Source: Siphonodentalium dalli
Taxonomy: Eukaryota; Mollusca; Scaphopoda; Gadilida; Siphonodentaliidae
Direction: 5' to 3'
NCBI GenBank assembly: GCA_032622095.1
Contig: CP136068.1
Coordinates: 137,091,989-137,155,988 of the forward strand
Length of the DNA: 64,000 nucleotides
The position numbers and the translations under genes are program-made. A model generated the notes under the pieces. It was not told the origin of the DNA. It searched no databases and worked only from the letters and a program-made list of their open reading frames with translations. Shown here piece by piece: positions 57,818-64,000 of this stretch; positions within the stretch are counted from its first letter, which is position 1; every line of letters starts with the position of its first letter.

Positions 57818-58984
57818 AGACATATTATGGACTTACTTCAGTGAATGAAACGGATGAGTAAACATGCACTATCTCAACTAGAACAATGTAAGAAGAACTA
57901 ATTTTATCGAAAATTCCCAACCACATCGACTGTACCATTTCACACAACGTGTAAACTAAGCATACATGAAATTATTTACTACTTTATTCGGGACGGATTA
58001 TTGGCAATGATCCTACCAACAACAGTCACAGCATGCAATTCGTAATACCAATGACGCCGTTTTAAGCCTATTTTGGTGTCACCCCCCCCCCCCTCACCGA
58101 CATAAACACGCAATTGAAGGGGCGAAAGTAGCTATATATTCTATATAGATAATATTTATCTTATAAGTCTATAGAGCTAATAAATTACATTTACAATATA
58201 AGTCAATACATTTTGTCCACAAGGACCGACGCATCTATTTGTTTATTTTTGGTCCGACCACACTTTTTTTTCAACTACATGCGTTATTCAACCTTCAAAT
58301 TGCGGTGCACTGTTATATGCCATGTTTCAATGTTTTAAAGCATATGTCGGTTTGCGCTCAAAAAATACACATAATAATAATCGCTTTTCGGTTTTCCCGG
58401 TATCGAAATAGGTCGATAAATACTTCAATTACCTTTCTGCGAGCAAGAAACATTGAAGTCATAAAAAATACCACGTTGAAGAGGGCATTTCTGGGTCTCA
58501 AACAAAATACAGCATGGAAAGAGCTTTCCGTATTAGTCTGTTTCTGAGATGGTACAAATAAAGATCGTTTCTTTCACTTATGTGCGAAAAATTGAAAAGA
58601 GCTGGAAAATGGATGTGATGCATGGCAAATACTTCCGGGAGCATAATTATGGAGCCTGTATATCGACATTTCGTGCATTCTTATAACTTGTCTCTTATAC
58701 CGCTTTCAAAATTACGTACCCATACGTGTTATGGTTTACAAGAATGAAGTATGGTATAGATTTGAAGCATATATTATGTACTGATACTGGTACCTGAAAT
58801 TTCGGCGCGAATATAGTGATACCAATTATGACGGGTAATTTCATGAGCGCCATAATTAATCGACCGCCCTTGCCGTGGAGCAATCACTATACTATACCCG
58901 TATAATTTGAAGATCATGATCCGATTAGCATTTTGTTAACTTTCCTAAGGCAATGTTCAGCTTAGGTGGTACAAGAAAACAAAT
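57818..58984. other. Spacer including the second copy of the 4.13-kb repeat
   Basis: 58320-58530 (minus) matches 4130-4340. A run of 12 C is at about 58081. A 102-codon frame at 58239-58547 lies across the repeat on the other strand. No gene is called. Confidence 0.45.
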
Positions 58985-59795
58985 ACTTGCAATTCACCAC
59001 CATCTGTATGGCATCGGATTCACTGAAATACAATCACCATCATCTGCATGGCATCGGATTCACGGAAATACGATCACCACCATCTTTATACGGCACCGAA
59101 TTCACGGAAATATGATCACCATCATCTGTATGGCATCGGATTCACCGAAATAGAATCACCATCATATGTATGGCATCGGATTCACGGAAATACGATCACC
59201 ATCATCTGTATGGCATCGGATTCATCGAAATAGAATCACCATCATATGTATGGCATCGGATTCACGGAAATACGATCACCATCATCTGTATGGCATCGGA
59301 TTCATCGAAATAGAATCACCATCATATGTATGGCATCGGATTCACGGAAATACGATCACCATCATCTGTATGGCATCGGATTCACGGAAATACGATCACC
59401 ATCATCTGTATGGCATCGGATTCATCGAAATAGAATCACCATCATATGTATGGCATCGGATTCACTGAAATACAATCACCATCATCTGCATGGCATCGGA
59501 TTCACGGAAATACGATCACCATCATCTGTATGGCATCGGATTCATCGAAATAGAATCACCACCATATGTATGGCATCGGATTCGCGGAAATACGATCACC
59601 ATCATCTGTATGGCATCGGATTCATCGAAATAGAATCACCATCATATGTATGGCATCGGATTCACGGAAATACGATCACCATCATCTGTATGGCATCGGA
59701 TTCATCGAAATAGAATCACCATCATATGTATGGCATCGGATTCACGGAAATACAATCACCATCATCTTATTGGCATCAAATTCACGGAAATGAAC
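58985..59795 (+). repeat. 40-bp tandem repeat organised as 80-bp dimers
   Basis: About 20 units of ATCACCATCATCTGTATGGC then ATCGGATTCACGGAAATACG. In the central part a second monomer type (TTCATCGAAATAGAATC...CATATGTA) alternates with the first. There is no plus-strand stop in any frame across the array, so open frames of up to 155 codons arise without implying a gene. Confidence 0.93.
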
Positions 59796-59981
59796 TCAGA
59801 CATCCATCAGTTTTACATTGCACAATATCAAAGAGAACGCTCGTTACTGTCTACCGATTTTTGGCGACGGATGCATGCAGGTGCTGTGTATAAGTGACGA
59901 TCATTAGAATTTGTTTAAGCTGTCAAAATAGAAATAAAATACCAATAATCACCATTATTTGTTTGGCACAGGCACATTTTT

Positions 59982-60355
59982 ACCCTGTGCCAATGCATTC
60001 TCTTATATATGCGAGTCGACCATAGGTCGCCTCGCATATATAAGAGAATGCATTGGCCTAACAATTTTTTATCATGTTTTTTAAATAAACGTTTCTTACA
60101 ATTTTTAGGACATAAAATACAAAAAAACATCCATTATCCTGCAGGGAGCCCCACACATATATAGAAGCACATAGAAGAGTGTCGTCTGCTCATGTTTGTC
60201 TGGGGCTCTGTATGGGTGAACTTATAAAATTGTTAAAGAATACAAGAACAAATTATTAAAATTGTAAAAAATTGTTAGGCCAATGCATTCTCTTATATAT
60301 GCGAGGCGACCTATGGTCGACTCGCATATATAAGAGAATGCATTGGCACAGGGTA
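59982..60355. mobile_element. Family A core without piggyBac-like ends
   Basis: It starts CCCTGTGCCAATGCATTC and ends in the reverse complement GAATGCATTGGCACAGGG, with both hairpins. The GGGTAAAGGG outer part of the family A element is absent on both sides. A segment of about 90 bp (GGGAGCCCCACACATATATA region) between the hairpins is not seen in the other copies. Confidence 0.75.
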
Positions 60356-60529
60356 AAAAACTCACCAGCTTTACTTTGAAAACGAGTACAAACGGTAATA
60401 ATTCATAAGCTCTTTAGTATCTACTGTTTTTGGGAGACGAAAGCATGGACGCTCTATCATACAGAGAAGATGGTTGGATTATGTGCTATTCTGACATGCA
60501 TGCAAGGGGGGTGTCAAATAACTAATTGT
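60356..60529. other. Short non-coding spacer
   Basis: Nothing recognised. Confidence 0.4.
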
Positions 60530-60866
60530 GAATGGGGAATTTCCATGCAAATTTCGGGAGCAAAAGTTTTGTATGAAGCAGTTGATCGGGAACCAAAACC
60601 AGCATACTATTGAGCAGTCATAACATTTAACTGGAAGGCGCGCTATGTAAATTATAAAATTTTTCAACAAATACATTTTTGAGAATTAAAAAATAAATAA
60701 ATATAAAATTAAAAGATAAATACACCAACATTATAATGGAAAAAATTCCAAGCGGACCCGCAAGACAAATACATGTTATTTCCAATACCACATCAAGTTA
60801 CTCTAAGAATTATGTGCAACTCTGTAACTGTTGCTCCACATATTTGCATGGAAATTCCCCATTCAA
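60530..60866. mobile_element. Small TIR-like element
   Basis: GAATGGGGAATTTCCATGCA at about 60533 is exactly inverted at about 60845-60864. The inner 'ggagcaa.agtt' blocks are also inverted. It is non-coding. Confidence 0.6.
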
Positions 60867-62551
60867 AATTGGTCACTTAAACCATGTTAAAACTTTCGCA
60901 TTTGCAGGTCGATATCTTACCATCAGAACCTCACATTAATGGGTTCATTGGCGCGAACTAATATTTTTCTGGTACATGTGTATGGCAGTTTCGTTGTGTC
61001 AGTCTTTGTCGGGCGCTATTTGTGTACGACATTATTGTTTAGTTAAAAGATTTATGTCGCCTCGAACCGGGGGGGGGGGGGGCGAAATTTTATCCAACAA
61101 ACAATTTTTTCCGCAACTCAAAATGGTTTTTCCTGCAAGTTATTTGACTGTTTTTGCAATGAGTTTGGCTTAAAACGTCTTAGAATAAGAGAAATAATGT
61201 AATTCTAACTGCTAAACCGACTGCAGACAGTTATCGTGTTGTATTTGGTTGCAAATTTTGAAATCCAAGATGGCCGATGGCAGCCATGATTTTTTGGCCG
61301 AATGACCCAAAAATGACTCGTTCCTATTTACATGTCAATGAAAAATATAGTATGCACAGACATTCATATACAGCTGTTTACAGTGAATTTCCCCCTGCAA
61401 ATCTCCGTTTTAGTGTTAAAGAGGGAGGGGGGTGTCTAAAATGGTCGAACAAAACTGCCGAAAACGGAAAAAAAATTTGGACGCGGGAGAGGGTGGGTCC
61501 CACGGGTCGAAAGTTTAAAATCAGCATACGTGCCTGAAACCTTTTTCCACCCCCCCTAGCTGCTCGAACAATATAATTCCATGAGCTATTTTACAACTGG
61601 TATTTAGGATACGTTCATACACTGACGAGTTTGCGCGGCATTTTTTGCAGACATTTTCTTATATAAACCCAAAATGGTGCCAGCATATGAACGACAAAAT
61701 CTCCTATTAAAATAACAGAAGCACATAACTAATGAACCCAGTATACAGAGCGTTTATATTCAACTAGCTTGGAAGTTGGAATCCAATAGCTGTTAGTGTT
61801 TGATATATCATGCATAAGTATGCATATCTTATTTGCACGAAGTTAACTTAATTTTTAATGTTATCAGTGTTATGTATTGGACAACACCAATACCATTTGG
61901 GAAATGTATAACTTATCTATAAATGCGTGTACCTTTAATTCAGGTACGATATATATGAGAAACTCGGTACCTAATATTCCGGAGGACGTGGGGCTTTCTT
62001 GATTATTTTATTTCAACTTTCTGACTTTTTCTGAAACTGTCTGTACAGCAGGGTGCTCTGCCTATCATTAGCTTATGTCAGCTTCCGGTGGGCAAGATAT
62101 GGTACCTCTTATCGTGGACCCAAGTGTCATTGGGCATCCCCTTCACTCACATAATGTGGATCATACAAAGCTTAAATGCATGTTTACCAAAGCTGATGAT
62201 GTTCGGTAGTTCCATATTTAGCGGTGAGCACTACTAACACTTTTCCTTAACACCTTGGAGGGTATTTGTAACGTCATATACACGACGTCATGTGTGATTT
62301 TAACGTCAACGTCATATCAATAATTATTAACAAATTCGGGTCAAAAGGGGTTCAATAATTCGTTTTAATTGATGTTTATTTTCTGTTTACGTGTGCCATC
62401 ATAATATATTGCACTCAAACATTGGAACATTATATTAATCAAAATATCTCCTATACAATTCATTTATAATTCAGATGATTAATTGAAGTTATGTCTACAT
62501 AAAAATGACACTTCCTGAAACGGCATATATATCGTTCTACTCGCCAAAGAG
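60867..62551. other. Non-coding spacer with G/C runs
   Basis: A 13-G run is at about 61070-61082. CCAAGATGGCCGATGGCAGC lies near 61265 (a YY1-like motif, as in the 24-28 kb arms). A frame at 61277-61537 has no recognisable domain. TATAACGTCATATACACGAC-type inverted CGTCA motifs are near 62270. Confidence 0.4.
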
Positions 62552-62555
62552 TTAA

Positions 62556-63012
62556 CCCTTTACCCAACAAAACGGCCAAAAACGCCCAAATAAAGCTTCA
62601 ACACCCTAAAATATCTTCGGTCTGTCTCAATAACACCATACAAATATGGATATCATTCGAACCGGTTCATTGACCACATTGTGATGGTTACAGTTATGCC
62701 CTGTGACAATGCATTCTCTTATATATGCGAGTCGACCATAGGTCGCCTCGCATATATAAGAGAATGCATTGGCCTAACAAAATTCTTTTTTTAACACTTT
62801 TTACCAATTTTTCTTACATTCTTTAACAATTTTATAATTTTTTCGTACATTTTTTAACAATTTTTATAATATTTTTCTACATTCTTTGATAATTTTATCA
62901 TTTTTAATATGTGTTAAGCCAATGCATTCTCTTATATATGCGAGGCGACCTATGGTCGACTCGCATATATAAGAGAATGCAGTGACACAGGGCCGTTCTG
63001 TTGGGTAAAGGG
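62556..63012. mobile_element. Family A piggyBac-like MITE, copy at 62.6 kb (expanded spacer)
   Basis: It is flanked by TTAA on both sides. The spacer between the hairpins has a repeated 'tttttaacaattttataatttttctacatt' unit (62790-62900), making this copy about 70 bp longer than the others. Confidence 0.85.
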
Positions 63013-63224
63013 TTAAACGCCCGTATGACTGATTCTTGTGAGATAATTCCATGATATTTACAGGCAGATATCGATAGCATCACACTATAGTGGAACTACA
63101 TAGTTTGTACGTCTCGTGTAGTTAGCTGTGGTACACATGCGTTTTATATGCATGTTTCCGTTCATATAAGAATTGACTTGAAGATCGATTGGAGTCATTG
63201 GATTTTGACCGGCAGAGTAATTAA

Positions 63225-63552
63225 CCCTTTACCCAAAACAGAACGGCCCTGTGCCAATGCATTCTCTTATATATGCATTGGCATATGGCAGTAAGACAGT
63301 CTAGCCTGACTATGCCACCCCCTCGAATATACAATACACTATTTGTCAAATGTATTATGTATTAATATGTGTATATCGAAATAAAATATCCTATCCTATC
63401 CTATCCTATCCTAACTGTAACCATCACAATGTGGTCAATGAACCGGTTCCAATGATATCCATATTTGTATGGTGTTATTGAGACAGACCGAAGATATTTT
63501 AGGCTGTTGAAGCTTTATTTGGGCGTTTTTGGCCGCTTTGTTGGGTAAAGGG
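63225..63552. mobile_element. Family A MITE nested in family G
   Basis: TTAA (63221-63224) and TTAA (63553-63556) flank CCCTTTACCC...GGGTAAAGGG. Most of the hairpin core is missing, replaced by the insertion at 63286-63412. Confidence 0.82.
63286..63412 (+). mobile_element. Non-LTR retrotransposon 3' tail
   Basis: About 127 bp unrelated to family A ends in AATAAAAT then (ATCCT)n. A short tandem-repeat tail after an AATAAA-like sequence is typical of 5'-truncated LINE or SINE insertions. Confidence 0.6.
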
Positions 63553-63600
63553 TTAATTACTCTGCCGGTCAAAACCAATGACCCCAATCGATCTGTAAGT

Positions 63601-64000
63601 AATTTCTTGTAATCACATATCAGTACATTTTAATAGAACATTAATAATGTGAACAACTTTTCAAAACTACCACAACAATTGTAAGGAACATATATTGTTC
63701 AAATTCCAACACAGTCTCCCAATAACAACAGGCAGCTTAAAGTGACGTAGTTGGTTCATCGCTTTTTGTGAAGTGGACACCACCCGCAGAGCGTGTACAC
63801 ACGATCGGCTTGGGGCGACGTTGTGTTCTTCGCTTTTTCCGAAGTGTCCCAAGTCAGTTACTGCCTGATGAACGTCGGAAACATTCGTGTAACCGTATCG
63901 CGATTTGTACTGATTCTTAATGATGCTAATTGCGTGAACGCAGAGGGCGTGCATGTGATAATATTCTAATATCGTGCAAACTTGCCAGTGTATGAACGTA
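63601..64000. repeat. Flank homologous to 33.47-33.79 kb
   Basis: GTGAACAACTTTTCAAAACT, GTTCATCGCTTTTT and CGATTTGTACTGATTCT recur in the same order as in the duplicated unit, with gaps. This is a larger dispersed repeat associated with family G. The minus-strand frame of 95 codons within it is not conserved. Confidence 0.6.

Larger units (their letters stand above)
63176..63600. mobile_element. Family G MITE interrupted by family A
   Basis: ACTTGAAGATCGATT and ATCGATCTGTAAGT are the family G ends. Its arms GGCAGAGTAA and TTACTCTGCC directly flank the inserted TTAA-bounded family A copy. Confidence 0.8.

Noticed and set aside
58953-59897. 155-codon repeat protein
   Set aside because: The 40-bp unit lacks stops in all plus frames, so open length carries no information.

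Overview
This window looks like eukaryotic, repeat-saturated DNA, most likely from a bivalve mollusc (lophotrochozoan at least). The reasons are AT-rich base composition, the very frequent ACATGTACATGTA motif, many MITE-like elements, and degenerate non-coding repeats of a style common in bivalve genomes (TCAAGGTCA-type half-sites near 39.32 kb, a 'gagttatggcc' repeat near 21.53 kb). There are no bacterial operons. Long open frames are rare, and most ORFs over 60 codons fall in tandem or inverted repeats.

Layout. 0-1 kb: first coding exon of a secreted PAN/apple-domain protein on the minus strand, with a TATA box and a GTGAGT donor. 2-9.4 kb: foldback and MITE-type elements. 9.42-28.80 kb: a nested structure. 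A palindromic foldback (termini at 9422 and 28802, arms of about 1.3 kb at 23.8-25.1 and 27.4-28.75 kb) is split by a 14.3-kb unit (9474-23812). That unit ends in inverted CCTGGGTA minisatellite and contains a 45-bp satellite, a LINE reverse-transcriptase remnant and several MITE families. 29.9-38.35 kb: a tRNA-derived SINE, a 22-G tract, then a 3,743-bp direct tandem duplication in which I found one base difference. 38.37-45.22 kb: a MITE, then about 32 copies of a 173-bp satellite with higher-order structure.

45.22-48.65 kb is the most unusual region. It holds a cluster of five decayed, virus-like genes abutting the satellite. One resembles the N-terminal region of the protein-primed type B DNA polymerases of Polinton/adintovirus-type elements, and one carries a CCHC zinc knuckle. 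The genes alternate in orientation. The two divergent pairs flank near-perfect palindromes. Three genes end in a histone-mRNA-type stem-loop (GGCCCTTTTCAGGGCC or a loop variant), each followed about 8-16 nt later by a shared AAAGATACGCTCT-type element placed like a histone downstream element. I know of no described element with this combination.

48.7-64 kb: GC-rich palindromes, a ~207-bp tandem repeat, one candidate host exon (50183-50482, minus), many piggyBac-like MITEs with TTAA target duplications, a 40/80-bp tandem repeat, and a nested three-level insertion at 63.2-63.6 kb.

MITE family letters (A-G) are mine. All family assignments come from reading the sequence; no database search was possible.
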